Program-made: the position numbers and the translations under genes
The notes under the pieces: model-generated
The model's input: the letters and a program-made list of their open reading frames with translations, nothing else
Databases searched by the model: none
What the model was told of the DNA's origin: nothing
In this document: in pieces, positions 7,546 through 14,985 of the stretch
Position numbering within the stretch: position 1 is the stretch's first letter
Layout of the letters: every line of letters begins with the position of its first letter
Assembly (NCBI GenBank): GCA_964395765.1
Contig: CAYNCU010000098.1
Coordinates: 1-15,037 of the forward strand
Source of the DNA: DATDPY01 sp964395765
GTDB lineage: Bacteria; Bacteroidota; Bacteroidia; Cytophagales; Cyclobacteriaceae
Direction: 5' to 3'
Length of the DNA stretch: 15,037 bases

Positions 7546-8790
7546 ATGTATTATGAAAGAGCGTGGAATATTTTCCGGAAATTGAATTATTCAATTGGTA
7601 TTGCCTATGCCCAGGGCAACTGTGGCATAGTGCAAACAAGGTTAGGAAAATATGATATTGCTGAAAAAAATCTTAACGAAGCAATCTCCAGCCTGGAAGA
7701 ACTGAAGGATTTCTACCCCATATGCGTTTACCTGACTAACCTGGCTGATATTTACAATAGCCGGGGAAATAGCCAGGTAGCATTAAAATACGCTCATCAA
7801 AGTCTTGACCTAGCCCGTCAATTTGGACTCAAAGAGGAAATAGGAGAGGCCGATCTGAAATTGTCACAGCTTTACGAAGAATTAGGAGATGAACGTAAAT
7901 CACTCCAATACTATAAAGAGCATGTTATTTATCACGACAGTGTAAATAATATCAAATCGGTTCAGAAAATGGCTGATCTGCGAACCGAATATGAAGTTGC
8001 TCAGAAACAGGATCAGGTGAACCTGCTGAATCAGCAAAAAAGAAACCAGCGGATTGTCATTATTGCAACCATTATTTCTACCGTGCTGATTTTTCTTCTT
8101 GCCTTTGCTTTATACCGACGCTATAATTTGATCAGAAGAACCAATAAGATCATAGAGGAAGAGAAAGAACGCTCGGATCATCTTTTACTCAATATACTCC
8201 CTGAAGAAACCGCATTGGAATTGAAAAGAAACGGGGAAGTTCAGGCTAAAAAATTTGAATCCGTAACCGTGTTATTTTCAGATTTTGCCGATTTCACAAA
8301 AATTGCCGAAGAGGTGAGCCCGGAACTCCTGGTACGGAGTATTGATATTTATTTCCGCGAATTTGACCGGATCACTGCCCGGTACGGGCTTGAAAAAATC
8401 AAGACCATCGGGGATGCCTATATGTGTGCCGGCGGCATTCCGGTAAGGGACGAGAGCCAGGTAAAGAATGTGATATTGACAGCCCAAGATTTTGTCAAGG
8501 TGGTTCAAACCGGCCTCAGCGGACAAAACGATCTGATCCGTTTTAATATCAGAATTGGAGTGCATACAGGCCCGGTTGTAGCCGGAATAGTGGGGCTAAG
8601 AAAATGGCAGTATGATATCTGGGGCGACACGGTAAATATTGCTTCCCGTATGGAAACCATGTCTGAACCGGGCAGGATTAATATCTCGGAGACCACCTAT
8701 GAGGAGATCAAAAACGATTTTCCCTGCGAGTACAGGGGCAACTTGGAAGTGAAACATCGCGGTTCTCTGAAAATGTATTTCATATTATGA
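7546..8790 (+). CDS. C-terminal fragment of TPR-cyclase copy 1 (TPR remainder, TM, cyclase)
   Basis: The first ATG after the internal stop, in the same frame, would yield 414 residues. These comprise TPR units (about 1-150), a membrane helix (about 168-188, followed by YRRYNLIRR, positive-inside) and a whole cyclase domain (about 237-410). Without a signal peptide, the TPR part would start in the cytoplasm, so the membrane helix could not easily take its normal orientation. No Shine-Dalgarno is seen before this ATG. The real coding sequence therefore is likely the longer, interrupted frame, and independent translation is a weak possibility. Confidence 0.4.
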   Translation: MYYERAWNIFRKLNYSIGIAYAQGNCGIVQTRLGKYDIAEKNLNEAISSLEELKDFYPICVYLTNLADIYNSRGNSQVALKYAHQSLDLARQFGLKEEIGEADLKLSQLYEELGDERKSLQYYKEHVIYHDSVNNIKSVQKMADLRTEYEVAQKQDQVNLLNQQKRNQRIVIIATIISTVLIFLLAFALYRRYNLIRRTNKIIEEEKERSDHLLLNILPEETALELKRNGEVQAKKFESVTVLFSDFADFTKIAEEVSPELLVRSIDIYFREFDRITARYGLEKIKTIGDAYMCAGGIPVRDESQVKNVILTAQDFVKVVQTGLSGQNDLIRFNIRIGVHTGPVVAGIVGLRKWQYDIWGDTVNIASRMETMSEPGRINISETTYEEIKNDFPCEYRGNLEVKHRGSLKMYFIL

Positions 8791-8804
8791 GCAATAAACT
8801 ACTT

Positions 8805-8932
8805 CGAAGCAGAGCTTCGGGGAACTAACCCCTTAGAGATTAGATACCGGAGTGATGTCATAAAATGATTCTGACCGGGAGGGAGCAGAATTATATTCGT
8901 TCCGAGCTGCATCTAAGGCCGTAGATTTTATG
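8805..8932. repeat. Cluster of short palindromes (REP-like or structured element)
   Basis: Seen directly: hairpin CGAAGC-AGA-GCTTCG (8805-8819); GGGG-AACTAA-CCCC (8819-8832); ATTCTG (8868-8873) with CAGAAT (8886-8891); near-palindrome ATCTAAGGCCGTAGAT (8911-8926); and an outer pair CATAAAAT (8859-8866) with ATTTTATG (8925-8932). It starts 14 bp after the stop of the copy 1 cyclase and is absent after copy 2. It resembles the palindromic interspersed repeats common between genes in this phylum; a structured RNA is the alternative. Confidence 0.4.
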
Positions 8933-8966
8933 TTGTTCGTTAAAAATAGCTGTTCAGATTGAAAGA

Positions 8967-9148
8967 TTTCACAAAAATTCTTTTACATTTAAAATTGTAT
9001 TGTGCCTATAATGAGTTAATTACCACTCAATTGACCGACATTAAGATGCTTCAATCAGCCCGTTCCGGAAATCCGTTGCTGAATTTTCGAATACTCATGA
9101 ATACACTTTCTATTGGGACTATAATCTATAAACTAAAACACTGATGCC
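8967..9148 (+). promoter_or_regulatory. Leader of cassette copy 2, with possible promoter
   Basis: This is the counterpart of 6364-6537. TTTACA (8982-8987) and TATAAT (9007-9012) are separated by 19 bp, long for a housekeeping promoter of the E. coli kind, and Bacteroidota usually use a different consensus. The position (about 137 bp before the ATG) would leave a long leader. The call rests mainly on the similarity between the two copies. Confidence 0.3.
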
Positions 9149-9601
9149 ATGAAACAATACTATTTGCTTATACCCGTTTTTGCCTTCCTGTTATTTACCC
9201 AGGACGTTTTTGTGAGGAACATTCCAGCCCATCGCAATGCGAAACAGAGAACTCAGAATATTTTTGTCGAGTACGATGCGGCTCATGATATTTTGAATTT
9301 TAGTGATTCGTTACATCCAAAATCGGTTCCTTCCGACAAATATTCAAAAGAAGCCCATTGGGGAGATATGATTATGTGGCATTGGAAAGGCGCACATAAA
9401 AATTTGAAATTTATATCCGCAACTCCCAAAGATGAAAAACAAGACCCTTTTGCTAAAACAATGGCTACCGGCGATATTCTGAAGATTAAGCTAAAACCTG
9501 ACGGCGTACTTCCGGACGGTGATTACCCTTATGATATTTCAATAAGTATAAATGGGAAACCACATCCGCCCTTTGACCCAACTTTGCAGATCCATCGTTA
9601 A
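9149..9601 (+). CDS. Small exported protein, FDPxLQIH family, cassette copy 2
   Basis: A 150-residue paralogue of the protein at 6538-6984, with no family known to me. The N-terminus (MKQYYLLIPVFAFLLFTQ) is a signal sequence; the Cys found at position 24 of copy 1 is absent here, so this form is more likely periplasmic or anchored by an uncleaved signal. The rest looks beta-rich, with NIFVEYDAAHDILNF, a Trp/His-rich patch (HWGDMIMWHWKGAH, about residues 70-83), the ATPKD segment and the terminal PPFDPTLQIHR. The Trp/His patch is more pronounced than in copy 1 and might bind metal, which is a guess. The stop codon abuts the first possible start of the cyclase gene (TAA then TTG), implying translational coupling. 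Close linkage in both copies supports a shared function with the cyclase. Confidence 0.8.
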   Translation: MKQYYLLIPVFAFLLFTQDVFVRNIPAHRNAKQRTQNIFVEYDAAHDILNFSDSLHPKSVPSDKYSKEAHWGDMIMWHWKGAHKNLKFISATPKDEKQDPFAKTMATGDILKIKLKPDGVLPDGDYPYDISISINGKPHPPFDPTLQIHR

Positions 9602-11407
9602 TTGGGCGCTTTGATTAAATATTACGGGAGGGTTGCCTTAACTGCGGTCTTCCTCTTGCTAAGTTATCATTCATTTTCCCAGAACCAGAAGACAGCCGAC
9701 AGTCTTATCCGGATTTATAATCAGGATAAATTAACAGGTGAGGCAAGGTTAAAGTTACTCGATGATATTGCCGCCGATCATCCTGTATATACGGAAAAGG
9801 TTAAATATGCCAACCTTCTGATAAAAGAGGCCAAAGAAGCCGGCAGTGATCTTTGGCTTCACAGAGGGTACCTGGAGCTTGGGCAGGGATACAGGTTACA
9901 GGGGGATTTAAGTTTAGCGCTGGGGGCTTTCTTAAAATGTATTGAAGCCGCAAAACGGGGCTATGATCAGGAAGGTATTGGGACAGGGGATGCCGCGATC
10001 GCAGATGTTTATTCTCTTTACGGCGATAACAAAAATGCAAAACATTATTATAATGAAGCAATATCCCTTCTTGCCGGAATTACCGATTCCATTACTTATG
10101 CATCCATCATCCTGAATACCGGGGAGGAATATTTTAGAGAGAACGATCTGGATTCAGCCTATATTTATTATGAAAGAGCCGGAAAAGTTTTCCGGAAGTT
10201 GAATTTTACCACCGGCATAGCTTATGCTCAGGGGAACTGTGGAATGGTTCAGACAAAATCAGGAAAATATGAACTGGCCGAAAAGAACCTTAACGAAGCG
10301 ATTGCCGTGTTGGAAAAAAAGAAGGATTATTACCCGGTATGTGTTTATCTTACTTATTTGTCCGATATATTTCATGCAAAAGGTGATAATTATGCCGCTA
10401 TGAAATATGCGCATCAGAGCCTTGACTTTGCCCGGCAATATGGATTAAAGGAACAAATCAGTGACGCCAATCTCAAGCTGTCACAACTGTACCAGGATTT
10501 TGGTGATACGCGAAAGTCACTTGAATACTATAAAGAACATATAAAATACAGGGACAGCGTGAACAATATCAAATCGGTTCAGAAAATGGCTGACCTGCGA
10601 ACGGAATATGAAGTGTCACAGAAACAGGTTCAGGTCAACCTCCTCAATCAGCAAAAAAGAAGTCAACAAATCATAATTATTGCCACCGTCATTACAGCAG
10701 CTTTGATTTTTCTTCTCGCTTTCGGATTGTACAGAAGATATATTTTTATCAGGAAAACGAATTTGGTTATTGAGGAAGAGAAAAACCGCTCTGATAATTT
10801 ATTACTGAATATCCTTCCCGAAGAAACGGCCCGGGAACTGAAACAACGCGGCGAAGTGCAGGCGAAAAAGTTTGAATCGGTAACCGTCTTATTTTCGGAC
10901 TTTGCCGGATTTACAAAAATCGCCGAAAAAGTGAGCCCCGAACACCTGGTGAAGAGTATTGACATTTATTTCAGGGAGTTTGACCGGATTACTACAAAAT
11001 ACGGTTTGGAAAAAATAAAAACCATCGGGGATGCATATATGTGCGCTGGCGGCCTTCCGGGTAAAACTGTCACCCAGGCAAAGCATGTAATACTCGCCGC
11101 CAGAGAAATTACCGAAGTGGTTAAAAACAGGATCGGCGGCCGGGAAGACATTATCCGGTTTGATATAAGAATAGGGATACATACCGGCCCGGTGGTAGCT
11201 GGAATAGTAGGTTTAAGGAAATGGCAATATGATATCTGGGGAGATACGGTGAATATTGCCTCCCGCATGGAAACGATGTCGGAACCGGGAAGGATCAATA
11301 TTTCAGAAACTACTTATGAGGAAACCAAAAACGAATTTCCCTGTGAATACAGGGGGGTCATGGATGTGAAAAACAGGGGTTCGTTGAAAATGTATTTTTT
11401 ATCGTGA
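9602..11407 (+). CDS. TPR-transmembrane-class III adenylate cyclase, copy 2 (intact)
   Basis: A protein of up to 601 residues that should make cAMP from ATP in the cytoplasm under control of a periplasmic sensor. Layout: signal peptide (ending near SFSQ, residue 27); TPR-like repeats (about 30-340; for example DLDSAYIYYERAGKVF and KYELAEKNLNEAI); one membrane helix (about 355-375) followed by YRRY; coupling helix LLLNILPEETARELK, the cyclase transducer element; catalytic domain (about 420-600). Metal ligands Asp433 (FSDFAGFT) and Asp477 (KTIGDAY) are present, as are adenine-selecting Lys473 and Asp544 (QYDIWG), and Asn551 and Arg555 (DTVNIASR) for the transition state. All point to adenylate rather than guanylate cyclase. 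The start is uncertain: TTG 9602 directly follows the upstream stop, while TTG 9611 gives an N-terminus equal in length to that of copy 1. Confidence 0.9.
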   Translation: MGALIKYYGRVALTAVFLLLSYHSFSQNQKTADSLIRIYNQDKLTGEARLKLLDDIAADHPVYTEKVKYANLLIKEAKEAGSDLWLHRGYLELGQGYRLQGDLSLALGAFLKCIEAAKRGYDQEGIGTGDAAIADVYSLYGDNKNAKHYYNEAISLLAGITDSITYASIILNTGEEYFRENDLDSAYIYYERAGKVFRKLNFTTGIAYAQGNCGMVQTKSGKYELAEKNLNEAIAVLEKKKDYYPVCVYLTYLSDIFHAKGDNYAAMKYAHQSLDFARQYGLKEQISDANLKLSQLYQDFGDTRKSLEYYKEHIKYRDSVNNIKSVQKMADLRTEYEVSQKQVQVNLLNQQKRSQQIIIIATVITAALIFLLAFGLYRRYIFIRKTNLVIEEEKNRSDNLLLNILPEETARELKQRGEVQAKKFESVTVLFSDFAGFTKIAEKVSPEHLVKSIDIYFREFDRITTKYGLEKIKTIGDAYMCAGGLPGKTVTQAKHVILAAREITEVVKNRIGGREDIIRFDIRIGIHTGPVVAGIVGLRKWQYDIWGDTVNIASRMETMSEPGRINISETTYEETKNEFPCEYRGVMDVKNRGSLKMYFLS

Positions 11408-11628
11408 ATCGTTATTAATTTAATCCGCTTTCGCGTTCCACCGTAACGGAACACAAAGGCAGACTAAAAATTAATATTTGATTATATTTAATGTACGATT
11501 CCGGATAAACATTGCCCGGATTTGAGAACATCGAAATAAGAAAAATTACATTTTTTGATTGAATTGAGGTTTTATATCAGGTACGTAAATTGATATAGAA
11601 TGAACCTGAAGATTTACTATTTTTTAAC

Positions 11629-14037
11629 ATGATTCATAATTACCTCAAATTCGCCTGGCGGATCCTCCTCAGGAATAAAGTGTTTTCTTTTATTAATATC
11701 ACCGGTCTGGCTTTCGGGATGGCCAGTTTTTTATTGATCGTACTGTATACCCAGTATGAGTATAACTATGACCGGTTTAATGTGAATAAGGACAGGATTT
11801 ACCGGATCAACAGGTACCTTGACGGGAATAACGGGAGCAGGAGGGTTTCCACGGTTTCACCGTATACTGCCAATCTGATTCATGATAACATTATAGGCGT
11901 TGCATCGATAACGAGGTTTACCGGCACAGGCGGGGTGATTGAATATAACGGGAATAAACTCGGAAATAACTATGGTTACCTGGCCGACAGTACTGTATTT
12001 AATGTATTTTCTTTTAAAATAAAATCCGGGGCTGGCCCTAATATTTTATCCGGTCCCAATAAAGTAGTATTATCGGAAAACACGGCGGAAGGTCTCTTCG
12101 GTACTTCCGATCCGATCGGCAAGGAAATTACCCTGATATCAAGTGATTCCAAAATTCCCCTCATTGTCACGGCGGTCATGGATAATATTCCCCCCAATTC
12201 GCATATTCAATTTGATTACCTGGTTTCCTATTCTACTTATTCCCAGTTGGGTAATAATGATTCGTACATAAATAATTGGTATGATGCCGTTACCTATGTT
12301 ATGCTTGATAAAGGGGTAGAACCCGGTAACGTACAGGCTTCTCTGAATAATCTGGTCAAAGATTATATCCCGCTTGAAAATTTTAAGGAATATAAACTTG
12401 TTCTGGAACCTTTAACAGAGATTTATTTCCACCCCATGAGTGACGGATTCGGTCAAAGAGGCTCGATCCTGGCCACCCATATGTTTCTCATGCTCGGATT
12501 ATTCATTATATTCATTGCCTCTCTGAATTTTATTAATTTATCTACGGCCCGATCTATAAAAAGAGCCCACGAGGTGGGATTGAAAAAAGTCCTGGGCGCT
12601 TCACGAGTTCACCTGGTAGGGCAATTCCTCGGCGAATCAATGGTCATCAGTTTTGTAGCCATGGTTTTAGCAGTTCTTTTAATCGATCTTTTTATCCCGG
12701 TCCTCAACGACTTCTCTAATGTATTATATACCATTCACATTAACCTTGACCTGGTGTACAACCGGCAGTTTGATTTCATGCTTATCCTCACTTTTTTAAC
12801 GGTGGGATTTCTTTCCGGATTGTATCCGGCATTTATTCTTTCGGGGTTTAAACCCATCCACGCTTTTAAGCAGGCTCGTGGTAAATCCTCGCTGGGATTC
12901 CGAAAGGCCCTGGTAGTTTTCCAGTATTCCTTTTCGGTTATTTTAATATTTCTCAGTATCGGATTATACAGGCTTTTCTCACACTTGAGGACACAGGACC
13001 TGGGTTTTGATAAAAATAACCTGGTAGCCGTTACCATTGACCAGAATAAAAGCCGTGATAAAATTGCCTTGCTAAAAAACCAGATCTCAAATCTTAAGGA
13101 GGTGGAAAACGTAACCGCAACTTCTAAGGTCCCCACCTCCATGCGTAACCAGGATTTCCTTGAATTGCTTGACCCCCAAACCAATGAGAAGGCCAATATC
13201 GCTTTGATCTATATAGATAAAGATTACGTTCAAACGATGGGCCTAAAACTCATGGAAAAATACGGGTCATTGAATTTCGGGCCCGACGACAGGCAAACCA
13301 GGTGTTATGTCAGTCAATCTTTTATGGCCAAATATGGAAACAAATATTCCGTGGGAGACCATATTATCTGCCAGGCCTGGAATGCATCCGTAAAAAACAA
13401 TGAAAGTAAGACATACCTGATTTCGGGAGTGTTGAACGACTTTAAATATCATGGTTTACTGGAAAGGGGACCGGTTATTTTCGTTATCAACGAACAGATG
13501 GCAAATTACCTGCTCGTACGGCTGGCACCGGGTAATCATGGCCCCGCGCTTTCTTCTATACAGGGAATTATCAACAACATCAACCCTGACCAATTCTTTG
13601 AATATGCTTTTATTGACGATGAGATCAACCTATTCACCAGCATTTTCAATCCCTTCGCCGATCTGATGTTTTACGGAACTATATTCGCTATTTTTATCGC
13701 CTCCATGGGGCTCTTTGCCCTGGCTTTGTTTACCACCCAGCAAAGAATAAAAGAGATCGGGATCCGGAAAATACTGGGTTCGTCCGAGTTAGGGCTTTCC
13801 ACCTTATTATCCGCACAGTTTATCAAACTCGTTCTGATCGGGTTCATAATCTCAGGGCCGGTCACTTACTGGGGGTTGCGGTTTTTACTTAATCATTTTC
13901 CGGATAAAGTAGGATTTCCATTGACGATGTTTATCGGAGTAGGTATTGCCGTTCTGTTAATTTCCGTGTTGACCGTTGCCGGCCAGTCATGGAAGGTGGC
14001 AACGATGAACCCGGTGGAGACGCTGAGGGAAGAATAA
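11629..14037 (+). CDS. MacB/FtsX-type ABC transporter permease
   Basis: An 802-residue inner-membrane protein of the large FtsX/MacB permease type common in Bacteroidota. The N-terminal helix (about 18-42, INITGLAFGMASFLLIVLY) is followed by a periplasmic MacB-PCD domain (about 43-280). Three helices follow (about 284-306, 340-365 and 381-405), with the FtsX core motif HEVGLKKVLGASR. The second half repeats the plan: a helix at about 424-447, a periplasmic domain, then helices at about 680-706, 730-755 and 765-790, with KEIGIRKILGSSELG. The C-terminus NPVETLREE is typical. Family members work with a MacB/LolD-like ATPase to move lipoproteins, peptides or drugs, or to transmit force across the envelope. 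No ATPase gene lies nearby, which is usual for this subgroup. It lies 221 bp after the cyclase, so it probably has its own promoter. The start is the first ATG before the conserved N-terminal helix; no Shine-Dalgarno is visible. Confidence 0.92.
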   Translation: MIHNYLKFAWRILLRNKVFSFINITGLAFGMASFLLIVLYTQYEYNYDRFNVNKDRIYRINRYLDGNNGSRRVSTVSPYTANLIHDNIIGVASITRFTGTGGVIEYNGNKLGNNYGYLADSTVFNVFSFKIKSGAGPNILSGPNKVVLSENTAEGLFGTSDPIGKEITLISSDSKIPLIVTAVMDNIPPNSHIQFDYLVSYSTYSQLGNNDSYINNWYDAVTYVMLDKGVEPGNVQASLNNLVKDYIPLENFKEYKLVLEPLTEIYFHPMSDGFGQRGSILATHMFLMLGLFIIFIASLNFINLSTARSIKRAHEVGLKKVLGASRVHLVGQFLGESMVISFVAMVLAVLLIDLFIPVLNDFSNVLYTIHINLDLVYNRQFDFMLILTFLTVGFLSGLYPAFILSGFKPIHAFKQARGKSSLGFRKALVVFQYSFSVILIFLSIGLYRLFSHLRTQDLGFDKNNLVAVTIDQNKSRDKIALLKNQISNLKEVENVTATSKVPTSMRNQDFLELLDPQTNEKANIALIYIDKDYVQTMGLKLMEKYGSLNFGPDDRQTRCYVSQSFMAKYGNKYSVGDHIICQAWNASVKNNESKTYLISGVLNDFKYHGLLERGPVIFVINEQMANYLLVRLAPGNHGPALSSIQGIINNINPDQFFEYAFIDDEINLFTSIFNPFADLMFYGTIFAIFIASMGLFALALFTTQQRIKEIGIRKILGSSELGLSTLLSAQFIKLVLIGFIISGPVTYWGLRFLLNHFPDKVGFPLTMFIGVGIAVLLISVLTVAGQSWKVATMNPVETLREE

Positions 14038-14078
14038 TTTATTGACGATTTAGCTAGCGAATACCAAATTAATAATTT

Positions 14079-14176
14079 TCATCTTTTTTTTGCTAAGATT
14101 GAATGGGTCATTCTTGTTCGATAAAAAAAATTTGAATCCATGTGCAAGTTTATGAATCTTTCAAAACTTTTTTTTT
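14079..14176 (-). other. Frameshifted C-terminal tail of the methyltransferase after an A9 run
   Basis: On the minus strand, a run of nine A (complement of 14168-14176) is followed in the annotated frame by only a few codons. If the run is read as seven or ten A, the frame continues through FERFINLHMDSNFFY and ends THSILAKKR before TGA at 14079-14081. That tail resembles the usual C-terminus of this methyltransferase type (a helix, a D-x-N/D-F segment, then a strand ending in a basic residue). The complete protein would have about 272-273 residues. The gene is therefore either disrupted, corrected by slippage at the run, or carries a sequencing error there. Confidence 0.6.
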
Positions 14177-14899
14177 AATGTTTCCTTTTCCCAATAAGGA
14201 AGGTTTTAATTGTTCCATAGTAATTCTATGAAATTTCGCTTTATCTGATTTGTCTTGAACAATTCTGCATCGGCTGTTTGAAATCAATTCCTTGGCTTTA
14301 AAATTTGATAATCGTTTATAACACCCGGTCCCGCATGCTATGTCCAAGCCTTTTGAGGTATACAGATTGAAAATTTTTTCAATCACAATGTTAAATAATT
14401 TTATATCCTCATTTTTCTTTGCTTTTATTGCACTCCATATTAAAAAGTCGGATTCTTCAATCAATATCCATCCATTGGGTTTTAAAGAACGATAGAGTGT
14501 ATCTAATATTTCTTTGTACCTTTTATTATGAAATAAAACGTGACGTGAATGAATAAAATCATACCTGTTATTTTTTAATTCAATATCTTCAATATTTTTC
14601 TCAACGATTAATAATTGACTTTTTGAATACCTACGCAAAAACCGTGTGTCAATGTCTACGGCATGAACAAGTCCCTTTTGCCCGACAATATTACAAAGAT
14701 GATTGTCAACCGAACCTTTTCCTGCACCCAGTTCCAGACAAACGCTGCCTTTTTTTAATTTTAGTTTTGAGATTAATTCGAAGGTGTAGGGGTCTTCTAT
14801 TCTTTCAAGGTACTCCAGTCTTTTCGCGGTGTATTTTAAGTTATTTTTATACAAATAATTGTTCTGACGAATAATTTCTGAATGTGAGTAAGACTTCAT
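14150..14899 (-). CDS. Class I SAM-dependent methyltransferase (C-terminus frameshifted)
   Basis: The annotated frame gives 249 residues. The SAM-binding Rossmann fold begins at about residue 48: motif I CLELGAGKGSVD (54-65), acidic post-I strand VHAVDID (78-84), then DIELKNNRYDFIHSRHVLFH (motif IV region) and LKPNGWILIEESDF. The substrate is not evident; relatives methylate small molecules or act in menaquinone-like or secondary metabolism. The last residues (IKKKVLKDS) are produced by a frameshift at a nine-A run, and the natural tail lies in another frame. The codon choice (AAA, ATT, AAT) and base composition are clearly more AT-rich than the neighbouring permease gene, suggesting separate origin. 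The ATG at 14899 is just 5 bp after the stop of an mnmE remnant and is preceded by GGAG with no spacing, which makes the start slightly uncertain. Confidence 0.8.
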   Translation of the reverse strand: MKSYSHSEIIRQNNYLYKNNLKYTAKRLEYLERIEDPYTFELISKLKLKKGSVCLELGAGKGSVDNHLCNIVGQKGLVHAVDIDTRFLRRYSKSQLLIVEKNIEDIELKNNRYDFIHSRHVLFHNKRYKEILDTLYRSLKPNGWILIEESDFLIWSAIKAKKNEDIKLFNIVIEKIFNLYTSKGLDIACGTGCYKRLSNFKAKELISNSRCRIVQDKSDKAKFHRITMEQLKPSLLGKGNIKKKVLKDS

Positions 14900-14904
14900 C
14901 TCCG

Positions 14905-14922
14905 TTACTTTCCGATACAGAA
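14905..14922 (-). other. Candidate attachment-site-like sequence at mnmE 3' end
   Basis: The last 18 bases of the mnmE remnant, TTCTGTATCGGAAAGTAA, correspond to the segment at the 3' end of trmE/mnmE used as integration core by SGI1-type genomic islands in Gammaproteobacteria. No integrase gene and no second copy of the 18 bases was found in the window, so the role as an attachment site is only suggested. The conserved protein sequence alone could explain the match. Confidence 0.25.
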
Positions 14923-14985
14923 CTTCGAAAAAATATTCTTCAGCAGGTCGTCATTTGTAATTTCGCCGGTAATTCATTTCAATGC
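14905..14985 (-). pseudogene. mnmE: Remnant of the 3' end of mnmE (tRNA modification GTPase)
   Basis: On the minus strand the codons encode ITGEITNDDLL, then IFSKFCIGK and TAA (14905-14907). This is the conserved C-terminus of MnmE (TrmE), where the CIGK motif is the last element of the protein. Immediately before ITGE, an in-frame TGA (14974-14976) interrupts the frame. The preceding codons (about 14977-15036) match MnmE poorly, with SG and ITGE lying closer together than in the intact protein. So the 22-codon end is well kept while the upstream part is degraded or foreign. It is too short to be functional. It could be the displaced end left by an integrating element, or a decayed gene copy. 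Confidence 0.65.

Larger units (their letters stand above)
6997..8790 (+). pseudogene. TPR-class III adenylate cyclase, copy 1, interrupted by in-frame TGA
   Basis: The reading frame from GTG 6997 to TGA 8788-8790 is continuous except for one TGA at 7321-7323 (codon 109). Read through, it would give 597 residues, against 601 for the intact paralogue at 9602-11407, collinear over the whole length. Layout: signal peptide (to about residue 23, FLFPQ), TPR-like helical repeats (about 25-340), one membrane helix (about 351-371), coupling helix LLLNILPEETALELK, then the cyclase domain. Metal Asp429 (FSDF), the adenine-specifying Lys of KIKTIGD, and the Asp, Asn and Arg of YDIWGDTVNIASR are all kept. 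The TGA stands where the paralogue has Cys113 (TGT), so one base change explains it. TGA also ends this very gene and its paralogue, which argues against a recoded TGA. The residue three after the metal Asp is Asp432 instead of the usual Gly. GTG 6997 is preceded by GGAG only three bases away. Confidence 0.75.
8791..9148. other. Spacer between the two cassettes
   Basis: A 358-bp gap. The first part (about 8800-8932) is packed with palindromes, listed separately. The last 182 bp resemble the leader of copy 1. A 61-codon frame (TTG 8959 to 9144) has no signal, motif or relative and lies in this leader, so it is not called a gene. No classical terminator with a T-run follows the copy 1 cyclase. 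Confidence 0.5.

Noticed and set aside
6997..8790. Alternative genetic code with TGA as a sense codon
   Set aside because: TGA ends both cyclase genes in this window, so it acts as a stop.
8959..9144. 61-codon frame starting with TTG before the second small protein
   Set aside because: It has no motif, no counterpart at the same place in copy 1, and lies in the shared leader.
11435..11452. Hairpin GTTCC-N8-GGAAC after cyclase copy 2 as a terminator
   Set aside because: The stem has only five pairs with an eight-base loop, and no T-run follows on either strand.
12735..13196. Long minus-strand open frame inside the permease gene
   Set aside because: It is antisense to well-conserved permease coding sequence and its product resembles no protein.
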